NCBI GenBank assembly: GCA_003158475.1 | Contig: PMJR01000069.1 | Coordinates: 1-62,016, forward strand | DNA length: 62,016 bases | DNA from: Ignavibacteriota bacterium | GTDB lineage: Bacteria; Bacteroidota; Ignavibacteria; UBA10030; UBA6906 | Reading direction: 5' to 3' | Shown: positions 23,893-31,718 of the stretch, piece by piece | Layout of the letters: each line of letters opens with the position of its first letter | Numbering within the stretch: the stretch's first letter is position 1 | The notes under the pieces: model-generated | Seen by the model: the letters and a program-made list of their open reading frames with translations, nothing else | What the model was told of the DNA's origin: nothing | Databases searched by the model: none | Position numbers and translations under genes: made by a program

Positions 23893-24055
23893 CGAAGCAC
23901 GTGAAGGGGAACCGATGGTAGTATGTGGAATGAATATAGCGACAATGAGGTGTTTGCACCGGTCCGGTTCGGATGGCGAGGGTGCGTGAGACGACTGCAA
24001 GTCGGGTTATGTGCCGATGTGAAGAAGCCTTCTGCCGGGCCCTTCTCCTCCCTCC

Positions 24056-25543
24056 CTACTGCAATGTGAATATCTTCAGATTACGGAACCAGACGGGATG
24101 CCCGTGGTATTGCAGCCCGATGTTCCCGACCCTGGGCATCGCGCTGTAGGCGGTATTGAACTTGTTCGGGGTTCCGTCCGGATTCCTGTGCGCCTGGGTC
24201 CAGCGGTTGAGGTCCATGGCAATAATCCGGTGACCGTTCAGAACCACGGTGATCATGCTCCCCTTGCACCTGATCGTATAATGGTTCCACTCACCGGCCG
24301 GTTTGACCGCATTCATCGAGGGAGCCAGACAATCGAATATCGCGCCGCAGTCTTCCCGCGTGACTTCCTTCGTTCCGTAGGAGTCAAGAATTTGTACTTC
24401 GATCGCCGTATGGAGCCACTCTTTCACATCCCCGGTCCGGAGGAACACGCCGCTGTTGGTCTCCCTGGCAAGCTTGAACTCAAGATCGAGCACAAAATCG
24501 CCGTAGCGGTCTTTCGTCCAGATGTCGTCACCTCCCTCGGCGCTGAGGACTCCCTCCTTCATCACCCAGCTTCCCGGCTTGGTGATGCAGTTGGAGAGAT
24601 CGTCGGCGATCAGACTGCGCCAACCGTGCGGCTTGAGTGAAAGTGCAATTGCATTGAATGCCTCCTCGCACGCGCGCACTTCGGGGAGGGAGCTGTCCCA
24701 GTTGTATTCGTACTCGATGGAGAAGACCCCACGGTACTTCTGCCGGTCGAGTTCCCTGAGTAGCGCTTCGACTTTCGCGACACCGGTCCCCCAGACGACA
24801 TCATGCGCCCCGGGAGTGCCGAATTCATTGAGGTCCTTGAAATGCATCGTGAGCACGCGCGGCCCGAGGTTCCGTATCGCCTCCAGCGGCTGAATCCCCG
24901 AACGGATCCAGTGCCCTATGTCGCCGCATGAACCGATCCATGCGCTCCGTCCTTTGCATACCTCGAGGACTCTCTCCGGGTTCCAGTACGGGGAGGGTTT
25001 GGGATGGTTGTGCAGCGCGACCTTGATCCTGTACTCCTTGCAGAGACGCTCCACCAGGTCCAGCATTTCTTCCGGAGGTTCGGCCACGATGGTCTCAATC
25101 CCCATCTCGCGTGCAAAGTCAAAGACCTTCCGGCAGGAGGCTTCGTCCTTCCCCATGTCCACGACCCCGAAATTGACAAGCCGGACGCCGGCATCGGCGA
25201 GCATCTGCCTGAGTGAGGCGCGCTCCTCCGCTGAGAGGCCGGGACCCATTGCGACGCCCGTGACACCCGGGCGAAGCTGCTGCCCGGGATACGCTTCAAT
25301 CCATTTGATCCCCAGGCTTGCCGTCTTTTCCAGTGCTTCTGAGAATGTGAAGTGGTTGAACGTCCAGGCCTGCACCGCGAGGCGCCAGCCGTCGTATGCG
25401 TCAGTCACCGGATGCAGAGAATCCGCCGGGGATCCGGCGGGGACATCCGCCGGGGATCCGGCGGGGACATCCGCCGGGGATGCGGCGGAGACATCGAAGG
25501 CGAGGGCAAGAATTGGCAGGGCCATCGCGAGCATTCGATTCAT
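24056..25543 (-). CDS. Exported TIM-barrel (sugar isomerase/epimerase-like) and DUF1080 fusion
   Basis: A signal peptide is followed by a short SPADVPAG repeat linker, then a xylose-isomerase-like TIM barrel (about residues 55-300) with VALHNHPKPS, GSCGDIGHW and VLTMHFKDLNEF holding likely metal-binding His, Asp and Glu. A DUF1080 concanavalin-like domain (about 310-495) ends in VWFRNLKIFTLQ. DUF1080 proteins include 3-keto-disaccharide hydrolases and 3-keto-glucal hydratases, and related TIM barrels act as 3-keto-glycoside lyases. Both steps could therefore sit in one periplasmic chain. The ATG at 25543 overlaps the stop of the Tat-exported Gfo/Idh gene by four bases, so the oxidase and the fusion are made together. 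Confidence 0.85.
   Translation of the reverse strand: MNRMLAMALPILALAFDVSAASPADVPAGSPADVPAGSPADSLHPVTDAYDGWRLAVQAWTFNHFTFSEALEKTASLGIKWIEAYPGQQLRPGVTGVAMGPGLSAEERASLRQMLADAGVRLVNFGVVDMGKDEASCRKVFDFAREMGIETIVAEPPEEMLDLVERLCKEYRIKVALHNHPKPSPYWNPERVLEVCKGRSAWIGSCGDIGHWIRSGIQPLEAIRNLGPRVLTMHFKDLNEFGTPGAHDVVWGTGVAKVEALLRELDRQKYRGVFSIEYEYNWDSSLPEVRACEEAFNAIALSLKPHGWRSLIADDLSNCITKPGSWVMKEGVLSAEGGDDIWTKDRYGDFVLDLEFKLARETNSGVFLRTGDVKEWLHTAIEVQILDSYGTKEVTREDCGAIFDCLAPSMNAVKPAGEWNHYTIRCKGSMITVVLNGHRIIAMDLNRWTQAHRNPDGTPNKFNTAYSAMPRVGNIGLQYHGHPVWFRNLKIFTLQ
25421..25492 (-). repeat. 24-bp minisatellite, three units, inside the fusion gene
   Basis: ATCCGCCGGGGATCCGGCGG plus GGAC forms a 24-base unit at 25421-25444. 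An exact copy follows at 25445-25468, and a third at 25469-25492 with two substitutions. On the coding strand each unit encodes SPADVPAG-like octapeptides between the signal peptide and the TIM barrel. In-frame units can change number without breaking the gene, so linker length may vary between strains. Confidence 0.9.
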
Positions 25544-26895
25544 AGCGACCACCCCTCTCTGTAGGGCATATGGAGGTATTCATTTGCCGATTCGAGGTTT
25601 GTGATCCGCATTGCTGCGGAATCCCATTGGAGGATCACATTTTCCTTACCGGCACGGAGCGCGACATTCCCCAGAAGCATCATTTCCGTCAATGCAGATG
25701 CATAGCTGAAATCGGTCGTGGACTTCTTCCCGGACTTGATCGCCTCGATCCATTCCTGATGGATCCCCGGAGAGCGGGGGATCGTCTTTGCGGGGCGTTT
25801 GTACTCCTGCATCCGTGTCTCGGGGATCAGGCGGGGGCTGTCAGCATACGTCCCGTGCATCAGTTTCCCCTTCGTCCCGCAGTACATGACCCCACCGTCT
25901 CCGTCCCCCATCCGCCGGCCCGGCTCCAGTTCCTCCGGCCGCGAAGGCCTCAGGCCGCTGTCGTACCAGGTCAGCCTTACAGGCGGCTTCTTCCCGCGCG
26001 CAGGAAACTGGTAGCGCACGATGGACGACGAGGGATAGGTCTCTTTCTTCAGCTCCGTCGAGCTGGCTTCCACACTGGACGGGGCCCCGAGGTCAAGCGC
26101 CCAGAAAGGCTGGTCCACCAGGTGTGCCCCCATGTCTCCGATCGTCCCCGTGCCAAAGTCCAGCCAACCGCGCCATGAGAACGGGTGATACGCCGGATGG
26201 TACGGCCGCCAGGGCATCGGTCCGAGCCAGAGATTCCAGTCGAGCGTCGGCGGGACCGACGGGAGAGTCTCGGGTCGGTCGGTCCCCTGGGGCCAGACGG
26301 GGCGGTTCGTCCATGCGTGCACTTCCGTCACATCGCCTATGGCGCCGTCGGCGATCCATTCGTTGATGAGCCGGGCACCTTCGCTGGCATGCCCCTGGTT
26401 CCCCATCTGCGTGACAACGCCCGTCTCACGGGCGGCTTTGGCAAGCGCGCGGGCCTCATGGATCGTGTGCGTGAGCGGCTTCTGAACAAAGACATGCTTC
26501 CCCATCTTCATCGCCGTCATAGCGATAATGGCATGCGCGTGGTCCGGCGTGCTGACGGTGATGGCGTCGATTCCCTTTTCCTTCTCGAGCATCACACGGA
26601 AGTCCCGGTACTTCGCCGCCTTGAGGAGCTGCGGAGTTTTCACGCCGTCCTCCCTGAGGGTTTTTGCGATCCGGTCGTCATCCACATCGCAGAGCGCGAC
26701 GATGTTCTCGGTGCTGACGCTCTGGATGTCCGATTGTCCCTTCCCGTTCACCCCCACACAGGCGATGTTCAACTTGTCGCTTGGGGCGGTATATCCGGGT
26801 CCGCCGAGCACATGACGGGGGACGATCGTGAACGCGGCGGCGGCCGCTGTCGCCCCGAGAAACTTTCTCCGTGAAATGTTGTCCTGCTCGCTCAT
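25540..26895 (-). CDS. Tat-exported Gfo/Idh/MocA oxidoreductase
   Basis: The N-terminus SRRKFLGATAAAAA is a twin-arginine signal, so the folded protein is exported with its cofactor bound. A Rossmann domain follows with VGVNGKGQ and ALCDVDD, then VFVQKPLTHT, the position of the catalytic EKP lysine. The C-terminal Gfo/Idh domain holds WRPYHPAYHPFSWRG and GTIGDMGAHLVDQPF with the conserved His. It probably oxidises a sugar at C3 with tightly bound NAD. It is co-translated with the TIM-barrel/DUF1080 fusion and is similar in size and motifs to the genes at 38.3 and 33.6 kb. Confidence 0.93.
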   Translation of the reverse strand: MSEQDNISRRKFLGATAAAAAFTIVPRHVLGGPGYTAPSDKLNIACVGVNGKGQSDIQSVSTENIVALCDVDDDRIAKTLREDGVKTPQLLKAAKYRDFRVMLEKEKGIDAITVSTPDHAHAIIAMTAMKMGKHVFVQKPLTHTIHEARALAKAARETGVVTQMGNQGHASEGARLINEWIADGAIGDVTEVHAWTNRPVWPQGTDRPETLPSVPPTLDWNLWLGPMPWRPYHPAYHPFSWRGWLDFGTGTIGDMGAHLVDQPFWALDLGAPSSVEASSTELKKETYPSSSIVRYQFPARGKKPPVRLTWYDSGLRPSRPEELEPGRRMGDGDGGVMYCGTKGKLMHGTYADSPRLIPETRMQEYKRPAKTIPRSPGIHQEWIEAIKSGKKSTTDFSYASALTEMMLLGNVALRAGKENVILQWDSAAMRITNLESANEYLHMPYREGWSL

Positions 26896-27055
26896 AGGGT
26901 ATCAGTCTTTCTATAAAAGGTGGTGTTCGGGATTGCATCATGCGTGGGGAGGACATTCAACATTAGCGATTGCCGGCCGCAAATACAAGCGTCGGTCGCC
27001 GGAGATGTAAAGAACATATTGTAATAGTGAAGGCCGCTCCGTATACTCGGTTGCG
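26896..27055. promoter_or_regulatory. Divergent intergenic region Gfo/Idh / GT2
   Basis: This 160-base interval lies between two divergent genes and must hold both promoters. It contains an A/T-rich part around 27005-27030. I could not select a convincing -35/-10 pair. No hairpin of note was seen. Confidence 0.35.
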
Positions 27056-27799
27056 ATGATCACGCTCAGCATAGTCATCCCCGCCTTCGACGAGGAGAAC
27101 AAAGTCACCCGCGACGTGCAGGCCGCCGCAGCGTTCCTCGTCTCGCATGAGATTGCGGGGGAAGTCCTCGTTGCCGACGACGGGAGCTCCGATCGGACGG
27201 CGGAGATTGCCGAACAGGCGGAAATCCCGGCATCCGTGCACCGTGCGGTGATCAGAAGCGACTCGCACCGTGGGAAAGGTGCGGCGATCCGAACCGGCAT
27301 TCTCTCATCCCGGGGGGAATATGTGCTGTTCGCCGACAGCGGTCTGACGGTCCCTTTCGAGAACGCGCTCACAGGACTCCGGGTGCTGCGCGAAGGAACT
27401 GCTGAACTGGCCCATGGATCGCGGGAACTCCCCGGGTGCATTATCCGCCGGGACCGGGACTGGGACCGGAAACTCATCTCACGTCTCTTCCACGTACTGG
27501 TCCTGCATTGGCTGCACGTCCCCCCCCATCTCACCGACACCCAGTGCGGGTTCAAGCTCTACCGGGGTGACGTCGCGCGGCAACTGTATGCGGAGTGCAC
27601 GACGGATGGGTTCATGTTCGATATCGAGATCATACTCCGCGCGCTGCAGCACGGGTTCCGCATTGCAGAGTTTCCGGTGGAATGGACCTGCGACCGGGAC
27701 AGCCGCCTCAGCATCCGCCGGAGTGCTGGGTCCGTCCTCAAGGACCTCCTCCGCCTCAGGCGGATCCTGGTTACACCGCTCCCCAAGGGCCGAACCTGA
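27056..27799 (+). CDS. Family 2 glycosyltransferase (dolichyl-phosphate glucosyltransferase-like)
   Basis: The GT-A fold is shown by LSIVIPAFDEEN at the N-terminus, VADDGSSDRT (nucleotide-sugar binding), HRGKGAAIRTGI and TDTQCGFKLYR. The order fits enzymes that transfer a sugar from UDP-sugar to a polyprenyl or dolichyl phosphate on the cytoplasmic membrane face. The usual DxD acceptor motif reads FADSGLT here. At 247 aa it has no C-terminal membrane segments. It converges with the apbE gene, overlapping by 29 bases. The Agl23-like protein nearby could use lipid-linked sugars made by it. Confidence 0.85.
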   Translation: MITLSIVIPAFDEENKVTRDVQAAAAFLVSHEIAGEVLVADDGSSDRTAEIAEQAEIPASVHRAVIRSDSHRGKGAAIRTGILSSRGEYVLFADSGLTVPFENALTGLRVLREGTAELAHGSRELPGCIIRRDRDWDRKLISRLFHVLVLHWLHVPPHLTDTQCGFKLYRGDVARQLYAECTTDGFMFDIEIILRALQHGFRIAEFPVEWTCDRDSRLSIRRSAGSVLKDLLRLRRILVTPLPKGRT

Positions 27800-28685
27800 G
27801 GACGGCGGGAGGACGCTCCTCAACGATGATCGCCCTCAGTTCCCCGGAGCCTGCGACAAGTCCGGCGATTTCCTCGTGCGTCATGATCATGCATGCCGTG
27901 GAGAGGGCATCACTTCTGGTCGCCGACTGCGAGAGGACCCACGAGGCACGGCGCGATGCAACGGGAGCAGCGATGCGCGGATCTATGATATGCCTCCCTT
28001 GTGTGATGCCTGATCCTCCCAATCCCTGATCCTTCAGTCGGACCTTCTCGAGGACTTCAGACGGTTGGGCGGGATTGCTGAGCGTAACCGGCCAGCCCAC
28101 ATTCCCCGGATGGTCTCCAAACGCGTATACCGAACTGGTCCCCCCGTGCACGAACGCAGACCCCACCCCCCACTCCCTCAACAGCTCTGCGGCACGGTCC
28201 ACGGCAAAACCCTTTCCGATGGCTCCGAGATCAATAAGGGGAGCCGGGCCTCGAACGCGTACCGTCATATGCCCCTCATCAAGTTCGAGGCGGAACATAC
28301 CGCTCCGTGTCCTTGCGCGCTCGATCTCTTCGGCAGACGGAGACAGGAGCGACCTGTCCCTCCCCACCCAGCAGTCCTTCAACGCACCCGTCGCCACGTC
28401 GAAAGTCCCGCCGGTTTCCTCGTAGTATTGCATGCCGAGCCGGAGACACTCAAACGTGTCAGCACTGACACGGACAGCCTGGTCCGGCTGGAGATTGTTG
28501 ATCCGTGAGACATCGCTGTTCGGCAGATAGCGGCTGAAGTCCTGCTCCAGCCGGTCGATCTCTTCGAACGCCGCGTGCAGAGCGCCTGCGGCGAAGGCGC
28601 CATCCTCGTCTGCCACCATCAGCTCAAAAAGGGTTGCCATCGCACGGTGCTGAGACCGGAGGATTTCCCCGTTCGGCCCGCTCAT
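27771..28685 (-). CDS. apbE: FAD:protein FMN transferase
   Basis: ApbE transfers FMN from FAD to a Thr or Ser of target flavoproteins on the periplasmic side. Recognisable parts are LFELMV, FSRYLPNSDVSRIN, TGGTFDVATGAL, LIDLGAIGKGFAVDRAAELL and, near the C-terminus, LGGSGITQGRHIIDPR followed by ATRSDALSTA, which gives the Mg-binding Asp. The chosen ATG at 28685 overlaps the upstream stop (ATGA) and has GGAGGAG eight bases before it. No typical signal peptide is left with this start. No FMN-binding target domain is encoded in the visible operon. It is the last of 13 genes. Confidence 0.92.
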   Translation of the reverse strand: MSGPNGEILRSQHRAMATLFELMVADEDGAFAAGALHAAFEEIDRLEQDFSRYLPNSDVSRINNLQPDQAVRVSADTFECLRLGMQYYEETGGTFDVATGALKDCWVGRDRSLLSPSAEEIERARTRSGMFRLELDEGHMTVRVRGPAPLIDLGAIGKGFAVDRAAELLREWGVGSAFVHGGTSSVYAFGDHPGNVGWPVTLSNPAQPSEVLEKVRLKDQGLGGSGITQGRHIIDPRIAAPVASRRASWVLSQSATRSDALSTACMIMTHEEIAGLVAGSGELRAIIVEERPPAVLRFGPWGAV

Positions 28686-30238
28686 GGTGATTTCTCCTCC
28701 AGCACGGCATTCCGGAGATCCAGCGTGACGTACCCCCGCAACTCCTTTCCGGGGCGGAGGAACATGGCCCTGTCGAAAAGCGGGACGTACAGTCTTCTCT
28801 CGCCCGGCGGGGGCATGTCGTACATCCTTTTCAGGAGTGCAGGCTCGAATTCGGGCGAAGCCAGTATCACATCCGTGGGGACGAAACCCTCCCCCAGGTC
28901 GCTCCACCAACCGACACGCGGCAGCGCGCGCAGGTACCAGGGGAGCGGCCAGTAATCATCACCCCCGCAGACCACCTGGATCGCCGCACCGTCACGTTGG
29001 ACCGCCCGTGTCACAGCAGCGGCAATAGTGCGGACGTCATCACCCGGATGCGAATAGACATACGGATTCACCGGATCATCATAGTAGCGAAAATCCCCCA
29101 TCCATGACTGCCAGGCGAGATGAAGGACCATGAGCACGGTGATGGCAATTCCCAAAGGGCGCAATCTCCGCCTCTCGAGCCATTTCAGGAATGCCGACAC
29201 ACCGGATCCCGCGAGTATGATGAGCGGCTGCAGCGCGCCCAGGACCAGCCAGGGCGTCTTGTAGGGGATTGCCGAAGAAACGGCGAGCATCATCAGCGCG
29301 TACAAGCCCAGAAACATGCGAAGATCTCTTCCCTCACGCACCTGCCCCGGTTTCTCTCTGAACGCGCTCCAGAATCCGGCAACGCCGAAGAAAACGATGC
29401 CGGCCTCGGTCCAGGCCGGGCCATGGTCCCCCCTGCTGTATGTCAACATCTCCAGGAAGTAATACCAGGGATGACCATGCCGGGCATTCTCTCCTGCCCG
29501 GGTAAAGTAACTTTCGTACGCCAGGAGAGAATCACGCACTCCCTCCCAATGTGTGAGAAACGAAGAGAAGAAGAGAACCCATACTGCACCAGCGCACGCC
29601 AGGGCGACGCCCACGCTTGTTGCATCGGGCACATGTCCGGGCCGCTTTTCGTGCCGCTGAATGATCCTCACTCCCAGCACCGCCATCCCCATCATGCCCA
29701 CGGAGATGATCCACGTCTCTTTTGTCGCACACATGAGGCCGGCGCAGACGCCCGCCATGACGGGCCAGGTTCTGCGGCCGCCCGGGCCAAGACGGGATGC
29801 GGCGACGATCAAGCCGAATGCAAAACAGACGAGCAACGTCTCCTGTATATAGTAGCGGCTGTAGAAGACCATCGCCGGGGACGCGGCACCGAGGATGACC
29901 GCGCAGGCAGATGCTGTCGGCCCGATGTCGGGGAGCAGGAGTATGAGGAGCAACAGGCAGAAACCGAAGAAGACGGGAACGATGCGCAGCGTTGTCTCGC
30001 TCACCCCGGCAAGTGTCTTCTCACCCGAGAGCCAGGCCGGCACCAGCGTGAAATAGTTGAGCGTAGGGCCATGGTACTCATTCCTGTCGTACCGGTACGT
30101 GCCGTGCTCAAGCAGAGCGCCGAATTTGATTGCGTGGACAGCCTCGTCTGTATGCATGGGGCGGAGATCCAGATCCGGAAGGCGCAGGGCAGCGCCTCCC
30201 ACCAGCGCCAGAACAAGCGCCGCCCGCTCCCACCTCAT
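28682..30238 (-). CDS. Agl23-like membrane glycosyltransferase (TIGR03663, GT39-related)
   Basis: The 518-aa membrane protein has roughly 10-12 helices. The N-terminal loop LRPMHTDEAVHAIKFG contains the acidic pair usual for GT-C glycosyltransferases, and YHGPTLNYFTL and YSRYYIQE fit the family TIGR03663, described as flippase-activity-associated Agl23. Such enzymes use lipid-linked sugars at the outer face of the inner membrane. The C-terminal 120 residues form a soluble domain. It overlaps both neighbouring genes by four bases, tying glycosylation to the discoidin-like lipoprotein and apbE in one transcript. Confidence 0.8.
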   Translation of the reverse strand: MRWERAALVLALVGGAALRLPDLDLRPMHTDEAVHAIKFGALLEHGTYRYDRNEYHGPTLNYFTLVPAWLSGEKTLAGVSETTLRIVPVFFGFCLLLLILLLPDIGPTASACAVILGAASPAMVFYSRYYIQETLLVCFAFGLIVAASRLGPGGRRTWPVMAGVCAGLMCATKETWIISVGMMGMAVLGVRIIQRHEKRPGHVPDATSVGVALACAGAVWVLFFSSFLTHWEGVRDSLLAYESYFTRAGENARHGHPWYYFLEMLTYSRGDHGPAWTEAGIVFFGVAGFWSAFREKPGQVREGRDLRMFLGLYALMMLAVSSAIPYKTPWLVLGALQPLIILAGSGVSAFLKWLERRRLRPLGIAITVLMVLHLAWQSWMGDFRYYDDPVNPYVYSHPGDDVRTIAAAVTRAVQRDGAAIQVVCGGDDYWPLPWYLRALPRVGWWSDLGEGFVPTDVILASPEFEPALLKRMYDMPPPGERRLYVPLFDRAMFLRPGKELRGYVTLDLRNAVLEEKSP

Positions 30239-31056
30239 TGCACAGCCTTGCCGTACACCTCGACTTCGATATAGTGATTCAGGTCATTTGCCGTATTGCC
30301 GCGGCTGTACAGCCGGACATAGCGCCCCTGGACCCCTCTCGTATCGATCAATTTTCCTTCCGCCGTCTCGACATAGCTCATGTCCTTCCCGACTCCTCTC
30401 CCCGCGGAGTTGTCGATGTCATTGTTGAAGACGGTCTGCACATTCGTAATGAAATCCTTATTATCGGCGACCTGAACAATGACATCGTGGTAAACGACCG
30501 CCTGCTTGTGGTAATGCCAGACGACGATGGCATAGATGGTATTCAGGCTCTTGAGGTCGATCGTGACATACTGCAGGCTCGGGCCGAGCTCGACAAAACT
30601 CCCCTCCGCCGCCTCCTTGTCACCGTCAGTGACCATCGAGAGTTCGCCGATGACCGGCTGCTCGTCGGAGCCGGTGACCGGCTTCTTGAACGCCACGTTC
30701 CTGGTCCCCGCCGGGACAAGGAATGGCTGCCGCGGCCGGCCGAGAGGCTTCTCGAGATTCGGCACGGCAATATTTGTCGGGGTCCCCACAAACATCGGCT
30801 TGGGAAGTTTGATTTCCAGCGGGACGAGCTGTCCCCCGGACGGCTTTGCCGGGGGAGCCACGGGGGTCGCCACCTGCGCGGGCTCCGGCCTTTCCTGTGA
30901 TTTGGGTGCGGCTGACTCGCCGCCCGGCGTGGCCGTCTGCGCCCCCTGTCCCTGTTCCGCCTTTTGTTGATCCTGTTGGGGGCCCTTCTGGCAGGAAGCC
31001 TGAAGGAGAAGAGAGGCGACAAGAAGCGGGAAGATCCTGCTGCGTGACGTTTTCAC
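30235..31056 (-). CDS. Lipoprotein with discoidin-like (F5/8 type C) domain
   Basis: A lipobox (LLLQASC) is followed by about 75 residues of Gln, Ala and Pro-rich linker and then a discoidin-like beta domain. Its signature parts are NVAFKKPVTGSDE, GSFVELGPSLQYVTIDLKSL and GRYVRLYSRGNTANDLNHYIEVEVYG, typical of carbohydrate-binding F5/8 type C modules. It may bind glycans at the cell surface or hold a redox partner. It starts with GTG that overlaps the upstream stop (GTGA), with AAGGAGC eight bases before. 273 aa in total. Confidence 0.85.
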   Translation of the reverse strand: MKTSRSRIFPLLVASLLLQASCQKGPQQDQQKAEQGQGAQTATPGGESAAPKSQERPEPAQVATPVAPPAKPSGGQLVPLEIKLPKPMFVGTPTNIAVPNLEKPLGRPRQPFLVPAGTRNVAFKKPVTGSDEQPVIGELSMVTDGDKEAAEGSFVELGPSLQYVTIDLKSLNTIYAIVVWHYHKQAVVYHDVIVQVADNKDFITNVQTVFNNDIDNSAGRGVGKDMSYVETAEGKLIDTRGVQGRYVRLYSRGNTANDLNHYIEVEVYGKAVQ

Positions 31057-31718
31057 TGGTTCTGCTCCTTCATAAGTTGTTCCGTGGAATGTTCATTGTA
31101 TGCGGTAATAAGGTAAAGCTCCCCGAGAGCGGTGATCATGAGGAGGAGCGCGCTGTAACCATGTAAACGGATGAGCAACGCTTCGCCGTCGGTTCCATAA
31201 AGGGGGAACAGGCCCAGTATCACCGTGAGCATGAGGGGGAGTGACAGGAGCAGGGCACTCCAGAATCCCACCTTCAAAGCAATTCGGACGAGCGCGTCCT
31301 TCCCGGGAGATTTCCGCCTCCCCACACCCTCCAGAATGCGCCAATCCGCTTCGTCGAAGCGAAGCCGGTGCGCCCAGAGGAGCGCAAGTGCGGAGAGCGC
31401 AATGCCAAAGACCGGTGCGATCGTTACATGGATCACAAGAAGCACACCGCTGACATGACTGCCGAGAAGGAGGACTGGCAGAAAACCGGTTACGGCAAGG
31501 CAGAAGAGCAGTGCGCTTGAGACGATCGTGACGATTCTCCGGACATTCTCGAGTCTGCCCGACTTTCCGCCTCTTCCTCCCTCCCGGGTCGCTCTTATTC
31601 GTCGGTGGAGAAGATTTCCTGCAGCCCTCCAGGTCTTCAGGCGCCGGTGAATGTCATATGCCATCCCCAGGAGAAGAACCGCGATGGAAAGGCCTGCTAT
31701 GATACGAAAGACCGTCAT
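31053..31718 (-). CDS. Small membrane protein, cytochrome-b-like redox subunit
   Basis: The chosen ATG at 31718 overlaps the stop of the multiheme cytochrome gene (ATGA), giving 221 aa. There are about five hydrophobic helices. Histidines lie within or at the edges of helices: GSHVSGVLLVIHVTIAP, LLWAHRLRF and LLIRLHGYSALLL, which fits a b-heme-binding helical bundle. The layout suits a quinone-reactive membrane subunit that links the seven-heme protein to the quinone pool. The family is not named with certainty. The track start at 31991 would lie inside the upstream gene and is rejected. Confidence 0.65.
   Translation of the reverse strand: MTVFRIIAGLSIAVLLLGMAYDIHRRLKTWRAAGNLLHRRIRATREGGRGGKSGRLENVRRIVTIVSSALLFCLAVTGFLPVLLLGSHVSGVLLVIHVTIAPVFGIALSALALLWAHRLRFDEADWRILEGVGRRKSPGKDALVRIALKVGFWSALLLSLPLMLTVILGLFPLYGTDGEALLIRLHGYSALLLMITALGELYLITAYNEHSTEQLMKEQNQ

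Noticed and set aside
25421-25492. CRISPR-like array
   Set aside because: The units are contiguous without spacers and encode an in-frame peptide repeat.
29120-30274. 384-aa plus-strand ORF opposite the Agl23-like gene
   Set aside because: It is His- and Gln-rich without domains, and the minus-strand frame is a clear membrane protein.
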